This document shows, one piece after another, positions 43,001-56,162 of a stretch of 64,000 nucleotides of DNA. Origin of the DNA: Amoebidium appalachense. Its lineage: Eukaryota; Ichthyosporea. The DNA lies in assembly GCA_963693365.1 (NCBI GenBank), contig CAVNZM010000001.1, forward strand, positions 16,430,001 to 16,494,000, written 5' to 3'. A program made the translations under genes and the position numbers. How positions within the stretch are numbered: the stretch's first letter is position 1; every line of letters begins with the position of its first letter. Below the pieces are notes generated by a model, which saw only the letters and a program-made list of their open reading frames with translations, was not told the DNA's origin and ran no database searches.

Positions 43001-43261
43001 TCAACCGCAGGATAGCTGCCTTCATCCAGCGAAAACGGAACGACAATGATGAAAGCAACATTCTTGAGTTCTGTGAGCCTAGAACGGACACAAGCCAAGG
43101 TTCTATCTTGCTCCGACCCCAAAATCCACCTACCTACCTACCTACCTACCTACCTACCTACCCCCCCCCCCCCCCCCCCCCCTCTTCTCCCCCCCCCCCC
43201 CCCCCCCAGCCATACGCACATGCAAACACACGACGCACACACATACACACGCACACACGCA

Positions 43262-43323
<62 letters not shown>

Positions 43324-43537
43324 ACTCACACACACACACACACACAGACACCACACACACACATACATACACATACACACACACACACATACATACATAC
43401 AAACACGGTAATAAGGCGCTGCGATGCCTACACAAACCCCCCAAAACCTGCAAATATATGGTTCCGGCATGTTTTTAATGCTCTTTCCCTTTCTCGCGGC
43501 CTTCTGAGCGCTGAGAAGAAGGCAGGGTGGGTGTGTG

Positions 43538-43585
<48 letters not shown>

Positions 43586-43677
43586 TGAGTATGTGTGTGC
43601 GTAGGTATGTGTGTGTGTGTGTGTGCGTGTGTGGCGCTCTTGTTGTTGGTGATGGCGCGGAAGAGGGGGGAGGATTG

Positions 43678-43716
<39 letters not shown>

Positions 43717-44200
43717 TATTCTGACCCACCAGTGCAATATATCACGGTCTCCGTATGCCTCAAGCTGCTTCCGTATGCCTCAAGCTGAAAATAAGAAGAG
43801 ATAGTGTTGTTGGTATCCCGTGAATTAGGTTGTATAGGGCATTGTGAAGGAGACCCGGGATGATGGGATTTTGGGGTGGGGGGGGGGAGGGGAGGGGAGG
43901 GAGGGGGGGATATCGCAAGGAGCCGGGGAAGGGTGTGTGTTGGGGGAGGGGGTTGGAGGAGGGGGAGGGAAAAGGGGGGGTTGAATGATGAAGATGGGTT
44001 TGAGAAGACGTGGATGACCGGGAGAATGGTAAGGCAAAGAAATGAGTGTGTGCGTGTTATGAGTTTGTATGAGTTTTGAATTTATGGTGGAGTGATGTGT
44101 GTTTTTGATTGGCTGACAGCATGTGTTAGGCTGGTCAGCGCGTACCAATCCGGCACCGATCTTGCGCCTCAGTGAGCGCAGTCACCTCAAGGTGTGTGTG

Positions 44201-44250
<50 letters not shown>

Positions 44251-45482
44251 ACTAGAGAGGGTTCCGCTCGCCATCCTCTCCTCCCCCCACCCTCCTTCCA
44301 CACACACACCACCACCATCACCACCACAAAACTTTTTTGTGGAGGCGCAGGAACCCCCCTGACCCCCTGGTGATGGGCTCTGTTATTGTCTTGTGCCTGC
44401 AGGCCCACCCCCCTCCCCCCTTCTCCTCCCCCCCCTCCCCCCCCCCCCCCCCCCCCTCTCTCGCCTCTTTTTTTATTATGAAAAAAAGAAAATGGTTATG
44501 TTTTTCAGTACTTGTGACGTTTTGTTGGTTGTCTTTTGATGCCTCCTCCTGCATATTTCCAACCTCAGATCGTTCTCAGTTGCACACAACATCCCCCCCC
44601 TCCCCCCTCCCCCTCCCCCCCCCCCCCCCCCCCCTCCAAAAAAGAAAGAAAGAAAGAAAGAAAGAAAAGAAGAGAAAAGAAGAAAATGACTAAGCCCCTT
44701 ACCTCCTCTTCGCGCTCCGGGCGCTTGAGTGGGTGGGTTGGGTGGGGAGGGGGGGACGAAGGGGACGGGGCCGGAGAGGAGGCTGGGGGGAGGAGGGAAG
44801 GAGGGGAGAAGGGGAGAGGGAGAGAGAGAACGAGGGGGGGAGAGGAGGGGGGAGAGAGAGAGAGAGACGGGGACTCGGTCTTTTTGGAGGGGCCGGGAGG
44901 AGAGCGGGGGGCGGGGAGGGAGGGGGCTATGTCGCGTATCTATGTAGTGTAATTTTATATGATGGTGCTCACCTGCCCGACCCTAGCATTACGCGAATTA
45001 TCGTGTCGGGGGCCACCATGTCATGGTCCTCTATAAATTGATCAATGGAGGAGATGGTTGTGCCATATCTCCTGTGGGGCGGGGAGGGGGTTCCGGGGGG
45101 GAGGGGGGCGTTGACTGTAATACAAGGACGGTGTGTTATCAAGTTGCACCAACGACACATTTCTTTATATCCACATAAGTTACATCATCCCCCCCACCAC
45201 AAACATAAATTCACATTTCCACTCACAGGTAATAAATTTACATTTTTACTTACAGGTATAAATTCACATTTCCAATCACAGGTATCGCGCGTTGAGAATC
45301 TAGTGGGACCCGCTGCCCCAGGGCCGATTATACCCAAAGCAGCGGCAGTCAGGCAGGGGGAGAGTACAGGCAAAGAGACAGCCCAGTCTCTGCCTGCAGG
45401 GGTGGAGGAGAGGCTGGGCAATATGGAGGCACATGTGGGCCTGAGCAGAGGTGTGTGGCTGGGTTTGTTCTCTTCTTTTGTT

Positions 45483-45513
<31 letters not shown>

Positions 45514-45562
45514 AAAAAAAAAAAAAGGTGTTGGGGGGGGGGGGGGGGGGGGGGGGCTACTT

Positions 45563-45595
<33 letters not shown>

Positions 45596-45798
45596 GGGGG
45601 GGGGGGGGGGGGGGGGGGGGGGAGGAGGGGGGGGGGGGAAGGAGGAGGAGGGGGGTTGTTTTGGTTTAGCCCGGTGAGGAAGAGGGGGAGTTTTTTTGTT
45701 TTTTTTTTGGGAGGGGGGGGGGGGGGGGGGGTTATTTATCTTTTTTTTTTGTTGTTGTTTATTTATTTATTTATTACTTATTTTTTGGGTGGGTGTCT

Positions 45799-45858
<60 letters not shown>

Positions 45859-46146
45859 CTCTCACCGAGTAATAGGGGTGCTGTTTGGCCAACGTGCTTT
45901 GGGAGCTCGGTTTGCTCAATGAAAGGGGAAGGGTTGGGAAGATGCAGTCAGAGTGTGGTATTTTTAGGTGGGAGAAGAAAAACGAAACGGCCAGCATCGT
46001 TGTATATTTTGTCTTTAGGTTTTCGAGGAGGAGGGGGGGGGGGGGATGGTGTACTCCAGTTGGCTGTTAGAAGACTAAGACCAGGAGGGCAGGACGGATG
46101 TTTTTATATGTGAGTGTGCCTGTGTGCTTGTGTGTGCATGTGTCCA

Positions 46147-46180
<34 letters not shown>

Positions 46181-46953
46181 TCTGTGTCTGTGTCTGTGTC
46201 TGTGTGCAGTGCATGTTTTGGGCCTGACATGTTGCTATTCTCAGTGCCGCTGAATGTGTATGAGCGCATGAAGAGACTGGAGGACAGAATATTGGAGCTG
46301 GAGAGTTGCAGTCCGGAGCTATTCCAGGTGGCTGTCAGGGTGAGTGAATATGCTTGAACACCTGCAGAATATGAATGCCTGTAACAAATACATGCAGAAT
46401 ATGAATGAATACGGGCATAATATGAATAAACACGTACTGCATATGAAGGGATACGTGCAAAATGTGAGTGAATACGGGGAGGATATGAAATAATACGAGC
46501 AGAATGTGAATGAATACGTGCTGAATATGAGTGAATACGTGCTGCATTCGAAGGAACATGCAGACTGCAAATGATTACTTGCTTAAAGTGAATAAGCGTG
46601 TGCGCCGATCACATCCTTTACACATACAGTGTGGCAGAGGCACACACGGCGATACCCGTTTACAAGGTGCACTGCACGCATGATATAAGTTCAGAAATAT
46701 GTATACTCCCACAGTTGCACTGCACCACGACATGACTTTTAGTGTCTGCGCAATTTGTCAAATGTTTTTATTGGCCACCACCACGATGTTTTCCTCAAGC
46801 CTTCACTATTCTAATTTATATGGCCTAAGTGTTTGTGATACTAACCGTTTTCCCCCTACTCTACCCATCACTTCTTCAATTTTCTATGTTTGCGTGCTCG
46901 CACCCGCACATCCGCACACACACACACAAACACACACACACACACACACAAAT

Positions 46954-46988
<35 letters not shown>

Positions 46989-47010
46989 CACATATACACG
47001 CACACACATG

Positions 47011-47041
<31 letters not shown>

Positions 47042-47083
47042 AAACACACACACACGTATACACGCACACACATGCGCGCGCAC

Positions 47084-47177
<94 letters not shown>

Positions 47178-47249
47178 CACGCACGCACGCACACACATGC
47201 ACACGCACGCACGCACGCACCCATGTACGTACGCGCACACACGCACATA

Positions 47250-47293
<44 letters not shown>

Positions 47294-47298
47294 TACCC

Positions 47299-47385
<87 letters not shown>

Positions 47386-47498
47386 AGCATACCGGCCCAC
47401 GGCTACCACCCTCATCTCTTGACCCGGGTTATGTTCCCGCGGCTGGTGAGGGCAATGACCTGTTTAAAGGCCCCATGCCTCAGGTTGGACCTCCCCCG

Positions 47499-47544
<46 letters not shown>

Positions 47545-47675
47545 ACACACACACACCCAAAAGAAAAAGAAAAAAAGAAAAAAAAAAGGGAGCTGAAAGA
47601 AAGAAAGAAAATAAGAATGCACCCTTCTCTTTTATTTTCTTTCCCCTCGCTGGCTCTCTAGTTCTCTTTCTGTCC

Positions 47676-47744
<69 letters not shown>

Positions 47745-47937
47745 ATCTGTTCTACCTTTTTCTGCATGTGTGTGTGTGTGGGGGGGGGGGGGGGGGGGGG
47801 GGGGGATAAGGGGATATGTGGCACTTTTATTCTTAATTTCTGAAAACAATAAACACATGCAACCCCCCTTCTGCCTCGCCTCCCCAACCACCAATACCAT
47901 CAAAACCTGCCAGGAGTGTGTCTCACCTTTTCTCTAT

Positions 47938-47985
<48 letters not shown>

Positions 47986-48281
47986 TTCCTCCTCCTCCTC
48001 CTCCTCCTCCTACCCCTCCTCCCCCAGGCAACAGCAGCATGTATCCCGGTGTGCGCACACACACGGGCACATCATGACACACACACGCTCGTACGCCTTG
48101 CCAACACACACACACACACAACACACACACTACACACACACAGGCTGGGCGTGATGATGTAGCCAGTATTGAAGACATAGACCAACGCATAGCCCAACTC
48201 AAGGCCAAACTGAGCCGCAAGCGAAGGAGAAGTGAGAGTGGCACAGAGTCGGAGTCACGTCCCGCACCGGCCCAACGGTAG
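39421..48281 (+). CDS. MBIP: MBIP-like ATAC histone acetyltransferase complex subunit
   Basis: Nine exons, 343 residues (human MBIP is about 344): 39421-39555, 41211-41315, 41901-42032, 43000-43099, 44130-44191, 45282-45450, 46245-46339, 47388-47483 and 48144-48281 (stop TAG). Every junction agrees in phase. MBIP binds MAP3K12 and is a structural subunit of the ATAC complex. Diagnostic blocks are INRRIAAFIQRKR at the start of exon 4, EFC and ARTNPAP...SHLKVSRV across exons 4-6, VPLNVYERMKRLEDRILELE (exon 7, a leucine-zipper-like coiled coil) followed by SPELFQ, and the C-terminal IDQRIAQLKAKLSRKRRR (exon 9), which ends in a basic nuclear-localisation-like stretch. Exon 1 is Pro/Ala/Thr-rich. 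Acceptors of exons 4 and 9 are the ends of (CA)n tracts, and the acceptor of exon 6 is triplicated. Confidence 0.88.
39740..40640 (+). repeat. CT-rich low-complexity block in MBIP intron 1
   Basis: About 900 bases of (CT)n, C runs, (TA)n at 39815-39840, (GT)n at 39842-39864 and (CA)n at 40329-40372. Pro/Ser/Leu-rich open frames across it are artefacts. Confidence 0.9.
45196..45281 (+). repeat. 26-27-bp tandem repeat carrying three copies of a 3' splice site
   Basis: Three adjacent units of the form (A)TAAATTCACATTTCC.TCACAG|GTA end at about 45228, 45255 and 45281. The last is the acceptor used for MBIP exon 6. Use of the upstream copies would add 53 or 26 bases and bring in stop codons or a frameshift. 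Confidence 0.8.
45802..45858 (+). repeat. G homopolymer
   Basis: About 57 G in MBIP intron 6. This intron also has T and G runs at 45533-45660 and 45712-45731. Confidence 0.9.
46345..46575 (+). repeat. about 21-bp minisatellite in MBIP intron 7
   Basis: About ten diverged copies of a unit like AATACGTGCAGAATATGAATG start within a few bases of the exon 7 donor (GTGAGTGAATA). The donor itself resembles the repeat. Confidence 0.8.
46911..47381 (+). repeat. very long interrupted (CA)n block
   Basis: Nearly 470 bases of CA repeats with CACG, CATA and CAAA variants, reaching to within a few bases of the acceptor of MBIP exon 8 (47388). It is the largest CA block in the window. Confidence 0.95.
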
Positions 48282-49564
48282 CGAAAATGTGGTTTTCCCT
48301 CTCATACTTGCTTGGTTTTCCTTTTTCAGTCTTTAGATAGGTATGAATGGTTAGGGGTCCGAGGTTCCTCTTTACATACCTTTGCTCTTCCCCCCTCCCC
48401 CCCCCCCCCCCCCCCCCCTCTTCCCCCCGCTCACCTCCCGTCCCCTCACCCAATCTCCCAAACACCCCTCAACCCCCCCCCCCCCCAAGCACTCCCGTCC
48501 CCTCCTCCAAACACACACACACAGCAATAATAACAACTCGCGCACGCCGCAAACCCCATCGGAGTCTCTGTTTTTCTCTCGTTGTCTTATTTGGTGCTCT
48601 CGAGAGGCTTGAAGGTGCTTAGTGCGTGAATGAACATGGACTTATGGATCTAATATTAGCAGATGTGCCTGGATTGGGAACTATGCTTTTTTCCTTGTGA
48701 CCGTGTCATAGGTTCGTTCATACCAAAGCATGCATGCAAAACACCTCGGCAGAAACCAAGATTTATCACAGGCACACATGCCCATACGAAATTGGTGCAC
48801 ACGTGTACGCCCCATCTGTTGTAAATTATGTGTGTGCATTTGTTCGTCAGTTGTGACGCAGTTTTCAAAATAATTATTATGGTGGTGTAGTAGGCAGCAT
48901 AGGATTTAAGGCGTGTTTGCAGGGCACCGCGGCGTATTGTGACCCTTTGATGTTTGTGGTGGCATCGATCACTGCTAAAGAATGGTGTGCTACCTTTTTA
49001 TCGAGGCACATAGTTGTTGTGTTGTTGTTGTTTTTTTGTTGTTTTTTTTTTTTTGTATGATGTAGTTCAAACTTGATTGGCTCTGCTTTGGCGCTTGTTT
49101 TGGTACAGTCCGAAGCCACGTGCACTGGCCTCTCGGTAGGGCAGAGGTGTTGCCAGAGAATGAATGTGATCTAGCACCTCTCATATGCATATGCATACGG
49201 CAATTCTGATCAGTAAATAGCCTGAGTAGATGAAAATCCCTTAATGCCCCAATATAAATATAATTACTTGTATGGCGACTAGTGGGCCAAGTCAGAACAT
49301 GCCACTTGAATTTTACTAAATGATTTGTGGTTTCTACTGCCGACAGCCCGATGCAGGATGTTTGAAACTTAGAATCCAAAACTGTATGAAAACATTCCAT
49401 GTCCGTGTATTACTTATCAAATTCAAAGCTGTGGCGATGCATGTATACAGCGTACATGCGCGTATACATGTCCAGTTTTCTAATAAAATGAAAGAACGCT
49501 ATCAGTCAATTTCAGTCTTCAAGCTTAAGGTGCTCAATTGCAAACTGCGCTCTATGAAGTTAAC

Positions 49565-49617
<53 letters not shown>

Positions 49618-49958
49618 CCCCCAAAAAAAAACAACAACCACCACCACCATGGATCGGTGATCACCATCACCAGCACCACCACCTCCTCCTCTCTAATAAT
49701 CCATATCTCTCTCACATGACCACGCCGGTTCGACTGCTGCTGCCACCCCTCCCTCTGAAACACACAGAGACTCAGTGTCGACGTCGGCGTCAACGTCACA
49801 CATACGTATATATACACCGCATTGGGCATGGACCGGATATATATATATATCGAAAAGCGCAAGTGGCATGGGGGGGCATTTACCGTAACAGACATGCTTG
49901 GGTGCAATTGATATCATGGATTACGACACACGGCTCTAGGTGCCACCCATGTATGGAG

Positions 49959-50008
<50 letters not shown>

Positions 50009-51288
50009 ACGCGCGCGCGCGCGCTGTGTGTGTGTGTGTGTGTGTGTGTGTGAAGTGCAAGACGTACCACCACCTGCCACTTTTGAGCTTCATGAGCCAT
50101 ATGATTCAAGTTATAATTTTTCTTCCCGTACATCACATAACCCTTTATAGCACGTTCGGCCTGCATACTCTGATTAACTAATATGCAGCCAATATTATAT
50201 TTATCAACCACTGTCACTTAGTCTAATAAACTAATATTTATTGTGGCATCTACAAAACTCCATGCAAACAGTACTTGAATCTGGCAGATTGCTTTGTGAG
50301 GCATCGTGACTTTTGACGCCATTTGAACACTCACGACAGCTTAGTGAAGTTTACCCAAACATCGTGCCGCCAAGCAACCCGAATCCAACTTCTACCCCAT
50401 TTTGTATTAATTACAGGAACCTAACACTAAGGAAAGAGCACAGATTGAAGAAGAAAAGACGGAGAGAAAGAACGTTAACAGACGCAACGGCCACACAGAG
50501 TCAAGCAGTTAAAGATGAACTCCGTCAGAAGAAAGCTAAAAAAAAACCCTGGTATACGTAAATCCCGGGAAAAACACAAATGCGAGGAAAAAAACAAAAA
50601 GCCATCATGCCCAAGCACCTCTAAAGATAAACCCCAGGAGGAGGGAGAATGGGTGCCCAATCAAGTAGGAGAGACGGCGCCAACTAAATTTCCACAGCTT
50701 ATGGCTCTAAATTATTATGATGCATATTATCCTCTTGGACTGTTGTTAGTTAACTGAGCGTTACATTACATTGCTGTTTGTCGGGCGACTTTAAGCAGCT
50801 GCTAAAAAAAAACACTTTTTCATCATTTCAATCGATATTGGCTAGCCAGTAGGCTTTGCTACCAAAAAATGCATTGCCCCACACGAACACATTGTACACT
50901 GTGTGTGTGTGCCGTGCCAGCGGTGCACTACTGAAAACATACACGTGCCACGTAACGTTTCTGTGTGTGCCGATGTGCATGGTACCGTGTGTGTGCGTGC
51001 ATGTACTGTGTGCATGTGCTGTGTGCATGTACTGTGTGCATGTTATGTGCGCATCAACCGTGTTCATGTACTGTGTGTATATTCTGTGTGCATGTACTGT
51101 GGGTGATGTGCTATGCCAATGTTTTGCGTGCATGTAGCACTGCGTGCACGGACCGTGTGCATGTACTGTGTATAAACACTGTGTGCATGCACCGTGTGCC
51201 TGTACTGTGTGCATGTACCATATGTACTGTGTGCATGTCCTGTGTGCATGTACCATATGTACTGTGTGCATGTACTGTGTTCATGAGC
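48282..51288. other. intergenic region between MBIP and the DEP gene
   Basis: Mostly no gene. It holds C runs (48400-48419, 49567-49615), (GT)n with CGCG core (49959-50052) and unique sequence at 48,540-49,560. At 50,417 a strong acceptor (TTTTGTATTAATTACAG) precedes Lys/Arg/Glu-rich open frames (50,418-50,757), but no frame is clearly preferred. They might be a terminal exon of an unseen gene. Confidence 0.4.
50995..51285 (+). repeat. degenerate minisatellite based on TGTACTGTGTGCA
   Basis: About 20 imperfect copies of a 12-18-base unit (CATGTACTGTGTG) end only a few bases from the stop codon of the minus-strand DEP gene (51289). The 3' UTR of that gene would be made of this repeat. Confidence 0.85.
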
Positions 51289-51471
51289 TCACACGTCGTC
51301 ACTGGATCCTGCTGCTCCAGGAAATGAAGAAAACGATCCAGAACCCAATCGTGCCTGTGCTTTCGACATGCGCGCTGGCCCTGGGCTGAGCCCGTCCAGA
51401 CGTGCATCATCACCCTGCATGGAAAGTAGGCATTGGTTAGGAGGGATGGGGTGGATTGGGGAGGATGGTGT

Positions 51472-51502
<31 letters not shown>

Positions 51503-51696
51503 GGGGGGGGGAGGGGGGGCGGGAGTGGGGAGGGGAAGGGAGCCGGGGAGGGGGGATGGGGGAACGGGGGGCCTCCCGAGGAGGAGGGGGAAGCTTGCTG
51601 TGTGGTTTGTTAGAGGGGGAATGTCTAGAGACGGCTAGGGTGTGCAACAGCCCCAAGGATTGCTTACACACGTCATTTTTTATTTTTTACTATGGC

Positions 51697-51775
<79 letters not shown>

Positions 51776-51861
51776 TACTATTACTATTACTATTATTATT
51801 ATTTTCTTTTCTTTTTTTTTTTTTTTGGGGGGGGGGGGGGTTGAGCGGGGGGAGGCTGGGT

Positions 51862-51943
<82 letters not shown>

Positions 51944-52098
51944 TTTTTTTTTTGGGGGGGGGGGGGGGGGGGGAGGGGGGTCGCCCTGCATAAAACAGAG
52001 ACAGTATTTGAAGGGATGAACGGATGGTCCGTTGGGAAGAAAAGGGAGTGTGGGTGTTGTAATTGTTCTGTGAGTACGTGTGTGCGCGCGCGCGCGCG

Positions 52099-52154
<56 letters not shown>

Positions 52155-52310
52155 CGCGCATGCGTATGTGTTGGGGGGGGGGGGGGGGGGGGGTGTGTGT
52201 GTGTGTGTGAGAGAGTGTTTTAGTGTGTGTGAGTGCTTGAATCTGTGAGTGAGTGAGTGAGTGAGTGAGTGAGTGAGTGAATGTGCGTGCGTGTGTGTGC
52301 GTGCGTGCAA

Positions 52311-52371
<61 letters not shown>

Positions 52372-52955
52372 TGTGTCTGTGTGTGTGTGTGTGGGTTTGG
52401 GGGGAGAGGGGGGTGGGGGGGGAGAGCATACTGGTTGAGGCAGCTCATGGAAGCTGCGGCTGAACTTCATGCGCTGAGTCTCGCTCAGTTGGTTGAGCTC
52501 TGTCAGGTCCGTCTGCACAAATTTCTGTGCACGAAATACTGCATCAGCACCATACCTCCAATCAATCCCCCCCTCCCCCCCCCCCCCCCCCCCCCCCTCC
52601 CCCCCCCCCTCCCCCGCCCCTCGGTCTCCATTTTAGCACAACTGACACACACAAACACACCAACACCACGCCCTTCACCTCCAACCACCCACTCAAACAG
52701 CAAACAAGCACAACTGCCAGCCATACATATCTATAAACATGCAAATGGCTTACACACTGATAGACCCACATACAAGCACCCCTAAACTACACACTCGTGG
52801 CCGTGGGCAAACCCCCCTCCCCCCTCCCCCCCCCCCCCCCCTCCTCCCCTCCCCCCGTGCGCCACCAAGGACACAGGCACAACTGACCGTCTGCACATTT
52901 GACACAGGAACAGCCACAGACACACGCACGCACATGTACACACACGCGCGCGCGT

Positions 52956-53018
<63 letters not shown>

Positions 53019-56000
53019 AGCACACACACACACACACACCAAACTGCGTGTGGACTCCCCTCTCCCCCTCCCCCCCCCCCCCCCCCAGTCGCCACCACCA
53101 TCACCACTTTTGCCAACATGCACACACACACACCACCACGGTCCAATCTCCACCACTTGCCCCACGTACCTTCACATTGAGCTCATAGATGTGCCTCTTG
53201 TCGTCACCAAACGTGCTTGCCTCATCCTCCTCCGGCCCAGGTTTTATCGGCAGAATAAACCGTTGATAAAGAAGCTTGCCGGCTAGTGAGGCCGCCTTTT
53301 CCCGTGTGATTTCTCGGCCTTGGAAGTAGTACGACTGTGCCAAATAGTGCACCTGGAAAGGGTTAAACCATAAGAAGAAGTTATATGGGGTGAAGTGAGA
53401 TAATACATAGTCATTGTTCAGTTTATATAGCAGACAGAGAAAGCTCTTATGCAACACGTACTATGATGCACTCGTGCCACAGGCCATTTTTGTGCACTTG
53501 CACAAGACTATACAACTAGTGCGAAAATGGCCGAGACTAATCAGGTGGGATATGCCATTTTATATCACCGTTGGATATAGCATCTGTGTAAGCCACCAAT
53601 CGTGGATAGTATAAGGTATAAGCCACATAAGGGAAGGTGTTATACCACCATTGGTGACCCTAAATTTCGAGATATTCGACATCAAATGTTTGAAAAAATG
53701 CGTGAAAAAATAGATGTTGCATCACAAAACCTGATTCAAAAGCAAACTATCCGATGTGCCATCAATACTCTTTAGTATATCAGGCCTGGTTGGATATTTC
53801 ACCCAGAATATGCTCTGCAGGGCGTTTTTGATACCTTGCTACCTCACACTTCTCGTACCGTGTGCGTAGAAGGGCATGCTATACCCCCCCCCCCCCCCCC
53901 CCCCCCCCACGGCTGTGTGCCAATCATAGCAAAATCAGCCAATTACATGTGCCCTAGGAATTGTGGGGCCAATCAGATTGGGTATACACACACCAGCCAG
54001 TCCACCAATATTTTGCCGTCAAAGTGGTTGAGGAATTGCTCGTCCTTGGTGCTGAATGCTGCCAGCAACCTGAAAATGAAAGTCAGAGTTCTGTGTAAAA
54101 TTATATTTCTTTCTGTGCAAAATTATATTTCTTCCCCCCCCCCTCCTCTCCCCCCCCCGGGCCCCCAACACACACACACACACACACACTCTCGACCACA
54201 CCAAACACACGCAGCTACAGCGTTCATGAAAACACTTGTCTGATTATAATAGTCTGGTTGTGTGTGTAACCTTGTGTGGGTCTGCATGTGGGTGTGCATG
54301 CATGTACGAGCTTGTGCACGTGTGTGAATACACGTGCCTGCATGCCTGTGTGTGCTCGTCTGTAAACATGTTCATGTGTGCGTGCGACTGCACATGCCAT
54401 CGAGTGTCCGTACACCAGTTGGTATAAGCGATAGGTGGTATGTGCCTGTGCTAGTATGCAAGGGTAAGACGTTGCCCAAAGTGATCCACCAAGTTGTGCG
54501 TTTCCTTCAGTTTTGTGCTTTATATTCACTCTTGTGCCGTGTATTTTCTCTTTAACATTTCGCCTTAGTCTTTTAATTCTATTTCTACAAACATGTGTGC
54601 CGGGGTGTGTTTTTGATTATCTATGTGTTCGGGCCGTTAGGACAGCAAGAGAAGAGCAACACAGAACTCGTGCAGGCAATGAACGAGTTGGAATTGTGCA
54701 AAGGAGGGCAAGAGCGGGGGGGGGGGGGGGGGGGGGGGGGAGAGAAGGGTCGTAGTGTGTGTGTGTGTGTGGGGGGGGGGGGGAGAGGGGGGGGGGGGGG
54801 GGGAGGGGGGAGAGGGGGAAACGAGAAGGGGGGAGAGGGCGAGGGGGGGGGGGGGGGGAGAGAGGGGGAAACGAGAAGGGGGGAGAGGGCGAGGGGGGGG
54901 GGGGGGGGGGGGGGGGGGGGCTACAGACGAGAGCATTACTTAATCTTCCTCTTTTTAGAAAAGAAAAAAAGAAAAAAAAAAGGGGGGGGGGGGGGGGGGA
55001 GGACCAAGCAAACTTGTCGGAGAGAGAGACACTGCAACAGATCTATTATTAAAGAGGCTTCTATGCTTCCACGTCAGCTTAGGTTTGCTCCAACGGCAAA
55101 AGTCAACAGAAAATGTGTGTCTGTGTGTGTGTGTAGGAGGAGGGGTGGGAGGGAGGGGGTTATGCAGATAGAGAGGGGGAAGGGGGGGGGGGGGGGGGGG
55201 GGAAGCATACGATGTTCTCTTTGAAGCTACGTAGTCGGGGAAGCGTACTTGCAAGTCTGCACACAAGTAATTCCACTGTGCGCACGGGGTGAGTTAGTCA
55301 TAAATAGGGCCATAAAATCATGGATCTGTGGTTGTGACAGTGGGTTTGCGGGTTACTAATTTGTATTATTATTGCAGGTGAAATGGTGGGTGGATAAATG
55401 CTTTGTAAACTAGTGCAATGGCGAGTCACTTATGATTGGTGATATAGGTTTATTATGTATTTGTGCACAGGTGCATCAATACAAAAGCAGGCGCCAATGA
55501 AAAAGAAATAGACGAATTTTGGTTAGTCGTTTTGCCTAGTAAGTACAGTGCACTCATTTGCCAGTAAATCACGGCATGTATATGTCTTCAGTTCATGTGT
55601 GTGTTCATACAAAGGAATAGTACGCCATAAATACGCAAACCCATGCCACAATTGCATGTGCCTTTTGAGGTGTGCAGGAAGAGACGACCAATTGAAAAAG
55701 GTAGAACTTGCATGTACCACATTTGTGCTATCATGATACGTAGAAGCAATCAGAAAATTCTGTTGGTTGAGTAGAGTATTTGTGTTGGGCAAGCCTTATG
55801 ATTTGGGTAAAATATAGATCTCTAGTGTACACAAACATGTGCATACACGACGTGCAGATGCAGATACATCTTTTGGCATACTGTGTCACGCTAACCCCCT
55901 ACACACAACAACCTACGTGCCACTCGAACTCTAGTGTACACAAACATGTGCATACACGACGTGCAGATGCAGATACATCTTTTGGCACACTGTGTCACGC

Positions 56001-56115
56001 TAACCACCCCTACACACAACAACATACGTGCCACTCGAACTCACACGAAGAAGTGCACAAGAACATACCAACCCTGCTCTGCACACGCGCACACATACAC
56101 ACACGTACACACACA

Positions 56116-56162
<47 letters not shown>

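Noticed and set aside
46868-47843. Long open frames of His/Thr or Cys/Val repeats (up to 320 codons)
   Set aside because: They are translations of (CA)n and (GT)n and appear on both strands and in several frames.
54637-54712. Plus-strand coiled-coil-like stretch ([20 protein letters not shown]) after a TTAG acceptor
   Set aside because: It lies inside an intron of the well-supported minus-strand DEP gene and runs into a G tract without a donor. It is too short to call.
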